Shown here: positions 53,822 to 64,000 of the stretch, one piece after another | Position numbering within the stretch: the first letter of the stretch is position 1 | Layout of the letters: each line of letters begins with the position of its first letter | NCBI GenBank assembly: GCA_964019165.1 | Contig: OZ025268.1 | Coordinates: forward strand, 1,270,001 to 1,334,000 | Length of the DNA: 64,000 nt | Direction: 5' to 3' | Origin: Mastigias papua | Taxonomy: Eukaryota; Cnidaria; Scyphozoa; Rhizostomeae; Mastigiidae | Made by a program: the position numbers and the translations under genes | The notes under the pieces: model-generated | The model's input: the letters and a program-made list of their open reading frames with translations, nothing else | What the model was told of the DNA's origin: nothing | The model's database searches: none

Positions 53822-56800
53822 ATCAGCCAAATTAAAGTAACAAACAAACACACAAATACACAAACCACGCATTAGTATACAGACCTCTCTATCACCAAGA
53901 ATCAGCAAAGCTCTCTCTTTCAGCATATTTTCAATGTCAGTTTTCCGTTTGTGCAGTTTCACCATCTGCTACAATACAATAGCTATTTCAGCAAAAGTAT
54001 AAGAGGAGAATAATGTAATATTAATTCTTTACAAGTACCAAAGCAGTGTGCTAAAGTTCCAGATACTCAAGCCTCCTACACATACGGACTTTTGACGCTA
54101 CTAGTTCAAAAATCTGCAACATCAGACTGGCTGCTCTGGCTGCCTAGATGAATTCAAATGTGGTATTTTATTTGGAAAACAATGCCTTCTTGCTAAGACA
54201 ACTGTCAGGAAAAGGGAGAGACTTTGATCCAATGTCTAAAAGGTATTATGAACCTTCTTGCTAAGACAACTGTCAGGAAAAGGGAGAGACTTTGATCCAA
54301 TGTCTTAAAGGTACCATGAACCTTCTTGCTAAGACAACTGTCAGGAAAAGGGAGAGACTTTGATCCAATGTCTTAAAGGTACTATGAACCTTCTTGCTAA
54401 GACAACTGTCAGGAAAAGGGAGAGACTTTGATCCAATGTCTTAAAGGTATTATGAACCTTCTTGTTAAGACAACTGTCAGGAAAAGGGAGAGACTTTGAT
54501 CCAATGTCTTAAAGGTACTATAAATAATGAAGGTACATGAGTACTGATCCAAACGGTATTATGAATAATGAAGGTACATGAGTATTGATCCAAACGGTAT
54601 TATGAATAATGAAGGTACATGAGTACTGATCCAAAGACAGAAAGGGTATCATTCCCCACTATGGCAGCATTTGTTGAACTGTTTGTACACAACTGTTCAT
54701 ACTCTGGCTAAACACCAAAGAAAATGTTCCAAAAATTATTTAACAACAGTACTTACACTTTCATGTTTCTGTTTATCTGGCTGCTGACTGCTTTGGCTGA
54801 TTTCAGCTAAAAAGGTTGTACAAAATTGTATTTAATACAGAAATGATTGAAGTCAATACCAAAACAATTGCAGTAAATACTTAAAAGATTGCAGTCAGCA
54901 AAATACAGATGGCAGTCAATACTGAAATAGTTCATTCAATACTGAAAAAATGCAGTCAATACGAAAAAGATTGCAATCAAGACTGAAAATGCACCAGTTA
55001 ACCCAATAAGATTTTAGTCAATAATAAAGAGATTGCAGTCAACACAAAAAAGATTGCAGTCAATACTAAAATATTGCAGTCAACACAAACATGGTCACAG
55101 TCAATAGCAAAAAGGTTGCAGTCAACACAAAAAATTCGCAGTCAGTGCTAAAAGAGTGCTGTTCAATACCGAAAATATGCTAATTAATGCTGTATAGATT
55201 GCAGTCAGTTCTAAAAAGATTGCAGTCAACACAAAAAGGATTGCTGTCTACACAAAAAGATTGCAACCAATACTACATAAAGACTGCAGTCAATGCTAAG
55301 AAGATTGAACAGTACTGAAAAGTATTGAAAAGAAGAATCATGAGTTCAGCTGAGGCAGTTTCAAAGAACCAATATTTCCACTACAAATTACAGATCAGCA
55401 GATTGTACAGAAGATGAAACCATCCCAAAATAATAAGTCCAAAACTGCTCAGGCAAAAACACGATTGAAAAAAGAGACTTCACATTCTGTAGCTGTACTT
55501 TCCAAACAATTCTTTTGTACCATGACATTTATACTAAAGTCAAACGGAACAACGCTGTTCTTCCCCAATGAAAAAGCTAAACAATGAACTTTTTCTGAGA
55601 CGATAGAAAATTTTAGTCAATAATTCTAAGATTTCTGATCTAGCTTGCTTGTCTCAATAATGAAATTTATGGAGGGGGATTCCTAGTTGTATCAACAATG
55701 TGATACTGTGTAATTGACCGAACGGACGGGGCGTTGACGTCATGCACTTCCTAAGAAGCAGAACATATTGTGCTCCTTCGGCAATCCAAAAGTTATTTAA
55801 TGTTCAAATGATAAGTTCCTATCCCCATGTCACTAATCCCAGCAGCCAGCACATTCATTGTTTGCATAAATATTTCAAGAATGTATATATTGTCTGCAAC
55901 AACAGAAGAAACTATCGCGGTATAGCGTATGAACTGATCACAAACTTACCGTCAACTTTACATATCTCCTGATAGCGTATAACGAAATCTTCCTGCTGTT
56001 GTTTGTAATTCTTTAACGCCAAATCTGTTTTCTACGGTGAAAGAGAGTCATTACATACATGAAATTTCGTACAACAAAAAATTACACCATTACTGCAGAT
56101 AAGCGAAACAAAAATCCAAAAGACAAGAAATTGTACTGATTTCTTAAAACATTTCGTTCGCTAACTTAAAACAAGATTTGTTTTTCGTGCAATGTTCAGC
56201 TGTACAGTGGTTCTGTAGACAAGCTATCCCGTCTATCGTATGCTAGAAAAAATACAATTCATTTATATCAAATCATATTTTGCAGGAAATGCTCATCAAT
56301 ATATACAATACTCGTTTTCATGAACATTTATTCAAACCAGACTATCTACTTATCTATCTAAATAGCAATTTCCCCAATAATTTTATGGAGACTGTGCTCG
56401 TATTAGTTTCTCAGAAAAAAGCACAATTTCTTAGAAAAAGACTCCATGGAAACAGCAAGGCATAACGAAGAATGCGATCGTTACTGATTTAGCCAGACGA
56501 AGTTGTAATATTGTGTTAACTGGATATCATTGTTCAATAACATCGCAGTAAATTATATTCAAGAAATAAAATCTGTCTGAATTGTCTGTTAAGTGTCTTG
56601 TATTGGCTCGATTGTATATGGAATGAATTCTGTAGCCAAAAAAGTTGTTAACAGGTGTAACAATATACTGGACAGATTGAGCATGTCTGCTATTGGGGCC
56701 ACGATTTTAAGACAGGTAGTATTCAGTTCCATTAAATAACGGGAAGAGCAGTATGAATCACAACGGTTACCAATCACATAATTGGATAAACAGCACAATT

Positions 56801-57647
56801 AGAAAGTGATGCCAGACGATGAAGTCTTCAGTTTGTGATCTCATGAGTATATTAATATCATAATACTAGGGGAAAGGTGATTAATTCTTCCAGGGGAGGG
56901 GGTGGATGACATTTAGGAGGGGGAGACCAAAATTCTACGCACTCAGAGGGAGGGGGATGAAAAATAAAGAGCATTTATAAAGCAGGAGTATGGAGTTTCT
57001 ATTGAAGTCCTCGAGTGGGGACCAAAATTTTAATATAAATCAGATGGGGGACGACAAATCCATCAAATATATGAGAATGCCTTCCACCCCCTTAACACAA
57101 GTAATTAATGACCCGTCCCTTACCTTGCACAGAATATAAATTTGAAATGAAATCAATCAACTTTTGACAACGGGAAACAAATGCCCGAAAGTGGCATGGA
57201 TACAATAGGGTCAAACAAAGGACAGTTTAGGACAAAGCGCATGAACCATTGAGATCCAACATATTCATTCACTTGAGCTAACGGTCCCAATTTTGACAAT
57301 TTTTAGGCTTAGCTACAAAGTGCCAATTCCTTATCTCTAAGCGCTCCTTTTTCCAAACAAACATCCCCGCTCTCATCCATTACACTAACTTCCGGAGGAA
57401 AGGGGCCTAAAGATAAGGATTGGGAGCTTGATTACAAGTTTGCGCACTTGCCGCTGGCTGATTAGCAGAATAATCTTACCTGTAAGATATTCTTCAGGTC
57501 ATCGATGTACTTGCTAACATCTGGTATGGCGGGGCTCTCCGGGCTTTCGATGTCCATCAGCGGGGAGAAGGCTGACGCCTGTTGAAAAACGAAATAACCG
57601 GGAATATAGTCCATGATACTGTCAAGGCTGAACTGTCCTATCTCCAT
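40116..57647 (-). CDS. STAT: STAT transcription factor, complete 24-exon gene
   Basis: Exons: 57480-57647, 55950-56031, 54757-54806, 53885-53965, 53120-53268, 52348-52399, 51721-51830, 51073-51141, 50772-50837, 50486-50527, 48526-48565, 48312-48365, 47463-47504, 46936-47010, 46470-46562, 45991-46129, 45522-45577, 44299-44393, 43522-43655, 43168-43228, 42327-42409, 41826-41886, 41513-41543, 40116-40367. Sum 2085 nt, 694 residues; all phases match. Residues 1-56 are an acidic leader in place of the usual N-domain; about 57-230 coiled coil; about 231-440 DNA-binding ([37 protein letters not shown]); linker [10 protein letters not shown]2 with [16 protein letters not shown] (Arg513 for phosphotyrosine); [15 protein letters not shown]; activation Tyr591 in NGYVMA; acidic Ser/Pro C-terminal tail. 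STATs dimerise after Tyr phosphorylation and enter the nucleus. The DNA-binding part is closest by eye to STAT5/6. Confidence 0.96.
40439..41082. repeat. AT-rich minisatellite in the last STAT intron
   Basis: Some 60 tandem copies of 9-11-bp units of the type ACAAAATGAA and ATAAAATGAA, with occasional ACACAATG and AAACAACAA variants. Higher-order blocks recur every 60-110 bp. Phe-rich antisense frames are artefacts. Confidence 0.95.
45694..45738. repeat. (GATT)n microsatellite
   Basis: About 11 GATT units with degenerate flanks, inside a STAT intron. Confidence 0.95.
47917..48012. mobile_element. Small palindromic MITE in a STAT intron
   Basis: CAAAATACGCGCCAGCCTCG at the left and CGCTCTTTCGAGGAAATACG at the right form an imperfect inverted repeat. 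The ends resemble those at 39330 and at the pogo element. No coding capacity. Confidence 0.55.
48680..48720. repeat. (AAC/AGC)n microsatellite
   Basis: Run of AAC units broken by three AGC units, inside a STAT intron. Confidence 0.9.
48785..48927. repeat. (ATC)n tract, 3' tail of a LINE
   Basis: Reads (GAT)n on the minus strand and directly follows the 3' end of the zinc-finger LINE fragment. Slightly interrupted by ACA and TAG units. Confidence 0.9.
48928..49956 (-). mobile_element. 5'-truncated LINE with C-terminal C2H2 zinc fingers
   Basis: An intact minus-strand frame runs at 48986-49888 and stays open upstream to about 49950. It first carries the tail of a LINE reverse-transcriptase protein ([20 protein letters not shown]). 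Four zinc-finger-like motifs follow: C164/C169/H182/H187, C198/C201/H214/C218, C230/C233/H245/H250 and C274/C277/H289/C295, numbered from the Met at 49888. No stops or frameshifts occur in 300 codons, so it looks young. It sits in a STAT intron in the same orientation as the gene. Confidence 0.85.
49957..50129. repeat. (ATC)n tract between two LINE fragments
   Basis: Long CAT/ATC tract with a few AAT and ACC variants. On the minus strand it is the (GAT)n tail of the LINE remnant at 50130-50395 and the 5' junction of the zinc-finger LINE. Confidence 0.92.
50130..50395 (-). mobile_element. Degraded LINE ORF2 tail
   Basis: The minus strand reads [20 protein letters not shown], the GHV-type motif of LINE ORF2 C-termini, followed by an AEDREN-like end with stops. 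It runs into the (GAT)n tract, which would be its 3' tail. Confidence 0.7.
51907..52256. mobile_element. G/C-strand-biased TIR MITE in a STAT intron
   Basis: Left end TACTCTCGGCTACTTAATAA pairs with right end TTAAGCACCCGAGAGTA. The interior has GGGGGG and CCCCCC runs in inverted order. About 350 bp, no coding capacity. Confidence 0.75.
53731..53819. repeat. (AT)n microsatellite
   Basis: About 44 TA units inside a STAT intron. Confidence 0.97.
54185..54520. repeat. 68-bp tandem repeat, 5 copies
   Basis: Units start at 54185, 54253, 54321, 54389 and 54457 and are nearly identical (CCTTCTTGCTAAGACAACTG start). In the STAT intron 53966-54756. Confidence 0.96.
54514..54637. repeat. 41-bp tandem repeat, 3 copies
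   Basis: Units start at 54514, 54555 and 54596 (GGTATTATGAATAATGAAGG). They begin inside the last 68-bp unit, so the two arrays share sequence. Confidence 0.94.
54840..55330. repeat. Degenerate 19-22-bp tandem array
   Basis: About 20 loosely conserved units built on GATTGCAGTCAATACTAAAA, with variable spacing. It lies in the STAT intron 54807-55949. Confidence 0.88.
56868..57123. mobile_element. TIR MITE in the first STAT intron
   Basis: AGGGGAAAGGTGATTAATTC at the left mirrors GTAATTAATGACCCGTCCCT at the right. The matching AGGGGGTGGATG and CTTCCACCCCCTT extend the inverted repeats to over 40 bp with gaps. No ORF. Confidence 0.7.
57321..57430. mobile_element. Small foldback element
   Basis: TGCCAATTCCTTATCTCTAA and CCTAAAGATAAGGATTGGGA are near inverses about 60 bp apart. 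Short and palindromic; class unknown. Confidence 0.55.
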
Positions 57648-59270
57648 GATTGACTAGCAATTCTTTTCTGGGTTATGAATAATTGATATGATACCAGGAG
57701 AGTTACTCCTGCTTTAAGCAAAACGGTCGTTTAAATTCACGTTTCTTGACATGAGTCTCCATGACACAACCCGGTGGTATTCTTTGAAGGAAGAATAAGT
57801 CAACTCATTTGTGTGTAACCTCGATAGCAAATCAGAACTGACAAATGCCTCGTACAGACAGTCAGCAAGAGTCGCATACAAACAAACAAACATGATTTAT
57901 AATATATACAGTCTTGAGAATTTAACGACGCCTATTTATTATTTTAGATAAAGGAATGAAATTCTCAGTTGTATTGTTATTTTAAATGAACAGTATATCC
58001 AACATCATAAACAATAGCTCTGGGAATCCTCTATAACTCATTTGATTGAGTGCTGAAGAACCGTATCTACTGTAAAGGATTAAACAATGTTTCATCTCGA
58101 ACATGATGAACATCGACATTCGAGATATTTTTTATATACTTTTCCACTGAAGTAAAGATTGCAACGGTTCAGATTTGATGACTTTTACAGCTAATTCTTT
58201 TCTTCCCTCTCTTTTCTGGTCTTTTGAATTTGTCCAAATTTTGTTGTTAATCATCAGTTTATCGCTTCATCAATTTTAAACTGTCTCTCATTGGATATTA
58301 ATTAGATAGCTCGCATCATACTTGCTACCTAATCCTTCAAAATTAAACCTTAATTTAATAAGGGGTTTGACAACTATCATTGTCATTGTTACTATCACTT
58401 ATGAAACTTTTTGTGGATATAGGAGCCTATGAAAAAGTACAACTGCTTCTTCAGTCTGAGACCAGTTGTTCGACTTGGCATTAAAACCAATGCTGTCTAT
58501 CAAGACAACATACCCGGTGAAAATTCTAAGAACAAACAACAGATCGTAGGATGGTCTGCAGCGAATTCAAAGATTATCTACATTAAGACAACCACAATCG
58601 GCTTTGCAACCAACAATACTAAAGAACTGAAATCATTTGCAACAGAAGTGAACGAATGGAAACAGCACTGCACAGATGATTCAGCCAGACGATGTTGGCG
58701 TTAATGAGTGAGTGACCTTTTAGTACTTTTCATAAATTCACTCTACCATTTTCAATGCGAACTTTAACAATAACCGCTGGGTGTGCACGGGGCATTTCTA
58801 ATCTACTATGTATTACATTAACTTCGGTAAATTGTAGCGAATACTGTAAATTTCTATAACATATTAAACGTATATGATTTCAAAGATGCAAAAAGTCAGC
58901 ATATTGCCACTGATTATAAGGAAATAAAATTCATAAATCTCTGCATTAGCTGCCTTGGGATATTTGGTATTTCATTAAATTCGTTTCTCAAAATGTGTAA
59001 CGACAATGGCATCGACACTCATCAATTTCATTATTGAAAAGCTGTCTACCATAGTCGTAAGCACAACATACTACATATTTTGTATGAGGAACAAACCATG
59101 TTGTGATCCGGAGTTCCTTAACTATTAATATCCATGTCTTTTTTTCCAATCATAATCATTGTTTTTATTATTGATGTCAATGTTAAGGATATTAGCTTCT
59201 TTTTTAACACACTAAGTCAGCCATATCGATGAACTGAGGTTTGAACAAATTATTTGAAATGGTTTAATAA
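57648..59270. other. STAT upstream flank; no further gene recognised
   Basis: This should hold the STAT promoter. A plus-strand open frame at 58429-58704 (91 codons) has no recognisable content and no splice context. Confidence 0.4.
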
Positions 59271-59560
59271 AACTATCATCAACATCATCACCACCACTGC
59301 CATCACCATCACCATCACCATCATCATCATCATCTGTCTGTCTTATCCCGTACGCCCCTTACGGGGCCTAGGCTGACCCTGAGGTCAGTGTCGCCTTCAA
59401 ATTGTTTAGAAGAGGTGATTGAGTCGGCTACACTCAATCCACTCTGTTACCCCAACAGGTACTTATCAGAACTGCAGCCTGAAGCTGCTTTGCCTGACTT
59501 TCACTGGAGGGGCCTGGTTGGACAGTTTGCCACAGGTCGTCAACATCTGCCCCAATTCTG
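59271..59560 (-). mobile_element. Retroelement 3' end with (GAT)n tail
   Basis: On the minus strand the sequence ends GGCCCCGTAAGGGGCGTACG, a short spacer, then (GAT)n at 59271-59334. The conserved end is shared with the locus at 61498. No protein motif is recognised; it may be a SINE or the 3'UTR of a LINE. Confidence 0.6.
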
Positions 59561-59601
59561 AATCTCTGCGAAATGGATCACTATCAACTTAAGGGCAGTG
59601 T

Positions 59602-59890
<289 letters not shown>

Positions 59891-61338
59891 ATTACAGGAA
59901 CCTAATCTGTCTATTGCTCTATAGCGGCTATGCGCAAATTATCTGCTATAGGAGGTGCGCGGTCAGAGTAAAAGTTGCTTAGGGATGCAGGATTAAAAGC
60001 TGAGAACCACTGCTCTAATACATGTAGCCCTATCAGTGTAAAGCCATTTCAGAAGAGATAATTGAAATTACGAATTTTGAGAGGTCGGCAGGTAGCTTGT
60101 GCGAGTGTTTCTTTTCGATTCCAAAGCTCTGTACACTATGAAGACCCCAAAGAGCTACAAAACTACCGAAAAAGCTGACTGGTAGTAAAATGATATTATA
60201 CATTACTAGGCTTAAAATTTAAAAACTGACGGCCATTTACGACTTTCTTTTGTGTGAAGCAGTAAAAATGACCTTTGATTCGATTCCTACAGTCAATACC
60301 ATGGGGAAAATAAGTTAATATAATTAATATTAAAATGACAATTTTTTCTAAAACTTCGAATCTTTAAAATACATCAACTAAATACTACAATCATATGTCT
60401 AGGCAACGTACAACTGGCTGTCAGGTATACTATATAAACATAGATTACATGAAAATATATAAAGTAGATAACATCAATAGTAACGAGGAAAGAAAAAACA
60501 CAAATAAATATGAAAAAAATAATAATAATAACAATAATAATAATTTTTTAAAACTTCATTTCATTCGTCAACAATTTAAAAATTGCAATTATACATCTCT
60601 CACTTATTAACAGACAATGTATAATTGGTATGTCTGCATAAAAAATAGTACAATAATATTAAAGTAACATACAATAACAGAATGAATAATTACTGAAGAG
60701 AAAAACATGATCAAAAACATCAAAATCAGAATCAGAACAGTCATCAACATCAACAAAAATCATCACCATTGTCATCACTACCATCATCATCATCATAATC
60801 ACCAACAATCACAATCATCATAAAAGCAAACTTTGAAATGGGTATTTTGTTTTCTTCAGAATATTCAATAGGATGTGCATTACTTCGGAAAAATTTAGGA
60901 TATTTTCACTTTCGGACAATTTGTTTGTATGGCACATTTAGTATCTAAAATTCATGCTAGATAGTCGATGCGCCTTTACGATTATGTAGCTGAAATGATC
61001 ACAATAACTCTCATACTGGCAAAAGATCTTCCATCAGATGACCCATTTGAAGGCACAAAGGAGGACGCTGATTGGCAACTTAGACTGAATCTGTTTTCAA
61101 TGCTACTTTTTACTTTTTTTACTTTTACACAGAAAAATTGACACCACATAGTCATTTTTTTCGTCCAGCAATTTTAGTGAGGTATGGTCCGAAACGTAAA
61201 CCCAAAAATATGGTTCAGAAAACTTTCGGAACTAATATACTTCAGCAAACCATTAATACTAGATGTTTGCCGTGCCGTTAATCATTTGATAAACAACGGG
61301 CTGTATGTCTTTGAACTATTACTACCAGATATTTTAAT
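59891..61338. other. No gene recognised
   Basis: AT-rich, with a decayed CAT-rich stretch at 60720-60830 and an (AAT)-like run near 60520. Confidence 0.4.
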
Positions 61339-61405
61339 CATCATCACCATTGCAATCACTAATCATCACCATCATCATCATCGTTATCATCATCATCATC
61401 AACAA

Positions 61406-61497
<92 letters not shown>

Positions 61498-61600
61498 CTT
61501 GTTCGATCATTCCTTTCTCCCGGTACGCCCGGTACGCCCATTACAGGGCCTGGGTTGACCCCAAAGTTCGTTCGTTCCTTTCTCCTGGTACACGAGATAT
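61339..61600 (-). mobile_element. Second copy of the (GAT)n-tailed retroelement end
   Basis: The minus strand reads CCAGGCCCTGTAATGGGCGT, a doubled GCGTACCGG, then (GAT)n at 61339-61497. The conserved block matches the copy at 59340-59385. Confidence 0.65.
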
Positions 61601-62616
61601 TGCAGTAAAACGAATCGAAAGAGAAGTTTGTCAGTAAAAGTAATTCATAAAAATTAATTCATAAAAGGGTAAAAAAAGGGTAAACTGAAATAAAACAATC
61701 TTTCATAAAGGGAAACCGGCATGCTTTCAGATAATTTCATATAAATAATGATTAATGATAATAATTTCACACAATTCCACTAAAGTAGGACAGACATTAA
61801 ATGATCCATAAGTGAAAAACAGCAATAGTTTGGTGAACATTCTCTTGCAACTGGTATCATAAATAGAATAAAAAGACTTATTTTATAAAAAACAAACTAT
61901 ACAAGCAGTTTTGTTACCCTCTACAAGGTTACTTCAAAGAAAAAAGCTCACCCAGAATCTACGTCTCCTTTCGTACTTCATTCTACAAGGAAGCTGCTTC
62001 TTCAGTCATACACGTGTATTTAGGATACTTAGGTAATTTCCTTCCTTACTAAAACCGGCTTCAGAGTAGCTATTCAAGATTGTTATTGGGACGCTGCGCA
62101 GCAAATAGGAAGCGGGAAGCTGCGGATGCTGAGGATGGGGAAGAATATGTTAATTTATTGTCAAAGAGGAACTTGAAAGAGGAAACCAATTGCGATGGTA
62201 TTCAAATTGCATGAGATCTTTCTAAACAACCTCGTGTGTATCAATCTACATGAATCCACCAGTATTTTCTGCACCTAGTCTTCACCTAGCCATTTATCTA
62301 AATCCCAAAAAATAACCTATTGCAGGTGCGCTTTCTAAAAAGAATGAATGTTGAAATCATATTTTTTGATATAGAAACAAGAGATATCATACGGGAAGTT
62401 TCAGGTTTTCGTTACTTTCATGTGCAACAAAAATTGTAAGCAGGTCTACTTAACAAAAGTACAATAAAGTTTCAAAATTCTCAAAGAAACATGACCTTCT
62501 ACCTTCTAGAGGAAAAGGACAAGTGTCTAACCCCCAGGGCCTACCATTTAGCTGCACGTCTGACATTGGCATTCATTAATACGCAATGTATGTAAAATAT
62601 ATCAAGCATGTAACCT
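61601..62616. other. No gene recognised
   Basis: No supported feature. Confidence 0.4.
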
Positions 62617-62980
62617 TCGTTTATACGAAAATGGTTTATAGGAAATTAGTATTCGACTGTTGAAAAAGTTAAGACATTTCAGTAGTGGATTTCTGAGGCC
62701 TAAGGAAGTTGATAAGTCGTCACACACTTGAAATTCTAGTTTTCAGCAAGATCGCCAATTCTTTTGTCGCTTAGATTTCATATGAAAATCGATGTATTTT
62801 GAACAGTGCTATGTTTGAGTAGTATCTATATATCTTTGCGACACTGCAGTACTACATGAAATGGAATATTCTCGCTAAAAAATGATCTAAAGAAAGTTGT
62901 GGTACCGAAATCATGAAATATTCAAGACAGTTTCGACAGTATCGGGCAAAGAAAATTTTGTTATATAAAGACATGTAATT
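62617..62980 (+). mobile_element. TATAAGAAA-family MITE copy
   Basis: Family core is present: GGTTTATAGGAAATTAG, GATTTCTGAGGCCTAAG, TTGAAATTCTAGTTTTCA, ATTTCATATGAAAATC. Right end TATATAAAGACATGTA. Confidence 0.7.
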
Positions 62981-64000
62981 GAAAACTTCTACAGCTCTTC
63001 AAAGTTGGCCAACAATCTTTCGGGCAGAGTAAAATCCCGCATAGAAGAGCATTTCTTTTATGGACCTAGCCTAGGCTAAAAAGGTTCCTCTAAAGGACAA
63101 ATACTTCTGGGTGACTGACGTTCACAATAAAAACTTTTTCGTGCATTGAGAATTGCTCTTCTTCTCTTGAAAGAAAGCTCCAATTTTCCTTGCTGAACCA
63201 GTTAAGTCAGAATTATAAATTTTGCTTATAGGAATCTGAAGAATGATAGGGTACAGGTTTTCAAACGTTGTGGTTCTTTTATGCGAGTTTCTACCATCGG
63301 GTTCAACAGGCTTTCAATGACACCATTATTATTTCAAAGCACCGTTAATATTTAGTCATATTACAGGGATGGCGCGACGAGTTCATAACTGGGGAGGGGG
63401 GCTAATATCTTCCTTAATGACGTACGAGGACCATTCATCGTTGGGTCCGATGTGGGAGAAATTCTTTAACATTTGACCCACTAGAATGGCCGAAAAGCTG
63501 CTCTTTTCCGAGATAAGACAGAGTAATATACAATTGATAGCTGAAAAGGAAAAATACTACTCTGCTAGAGAACCCCATGAGTTAAACTTCAAACAAAACC
63601 ACACGGAATGATAAGATACTGAGATAATTAATTAACATTGTGAAGTAAAATCAAATGTTTCAAAAAAGATCTTATCACTGAAAATGAGCGAATCAAAACT
63701 GCCTAGCAGAACTTGTAAGACCATTATGCTATGGTTATAGAAAAAAGCCCATGAAGATCTCTTTACTGCTGGTAAATCCGAATGAGGAAGAATAGCAGGC
63801 GTTCAAGGAAATGACTGACAGACCAAAAAAGTAACCTTACTGAGTTTAATTAAGACAATCAGTAAGTTGTGTAATAAATTCTGAATCCAGTTTCATAACA
63901 CAAAAGAATGAGGAAACAGAATAGAGTATCAATTTTGAACGAATAAAGACCCAAACTACCAGATATGTTCATTGGCTCATCCAGCCACGCCAAACATTGC
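62981..64000. other. No gene recognised to the right edge
   Basis: AT-rich sequence without identifiable features. Confidence 0.4.

Noticed and set aside
58429..58704. 91-codon plus-strand frame upstream of STAT
   Set aside because: No motif, promoter or splice context.

Overview
The window is eukaryotic, very probably invertebrate animal DNA. It is AT-rich, its genes are split by GT-AG introns, and intergenic and intronic space is full of degraded transposons, microsatellites and minisatellites. The protein set (TRA2 splicing factor, STAT, MFSD6-like transporter) is metazoan. The retroelement remnants would fit a cnidarian, sponge or another marine invertebrate, but the phylum cannot be fixed by reading alone. 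No rRNA, tRNA, operon or CRISPR array was seen.

Layout, left to right. 1-830: a 107-bp satellite array running off the left edge. 3402-7925 (minus): a complete seven-exon TRA2 gene of 271 codons, with a pogo-type transposon and an (AT)n tract in its introns. 8-18 kb: gene-poor, with copies of a MITE-like family and two LINE tails. 18185-19313 (plus): an unrecognised gene whose main exon encodes at least 254 residues, preceded by RFX X-box-like sites. 20-25 kb: repeats and a 5S-rRNA-like SINE. 25246-30039 (minus): a 1597-residue ORF in one exon, a predicted single-pass membrane protein with mucin-like, basic, acidic, Ser-Gly and His-rich tracts and a C-terminal SGNH/GDSL hydrolase domain. 33819-36652 (plus): a two-exon MFSD6-like transporter of 826 residues. 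36.9-40 kb: Tigger-like, PIF/Harbinger and other short TIR elements. 40116-57647 (minus): a complete 24-exon STAT gene of 694 codons. 57.7-64 kb: no recognisable gene, only retroelement ends with (GAT)n tails and one more MITE copy.

The genes are not functionally linked as a cluster. TRA2 acts in nuclear splicing, STAT in cytokine or tyrosine-kinase signalling, MFSD6-like in membranes, and the SGNH protein at the cell surface or in the secretory lumen. The exon models for TRA2 and STAT were assembled by hand; every junction keeps phase and the joined products read through without stops, which is strong internal support.

Most unusual items: the SGNH protein's architecture; a STAT without the usual N-terminal domain and with one GC-AG intron; an orphan gene under X-box-like sites; a zinc-finger LINE tail chained to another LINE through (GAT)n tracts; and a possible uORF ending in TAATG over the SGNH start codon.
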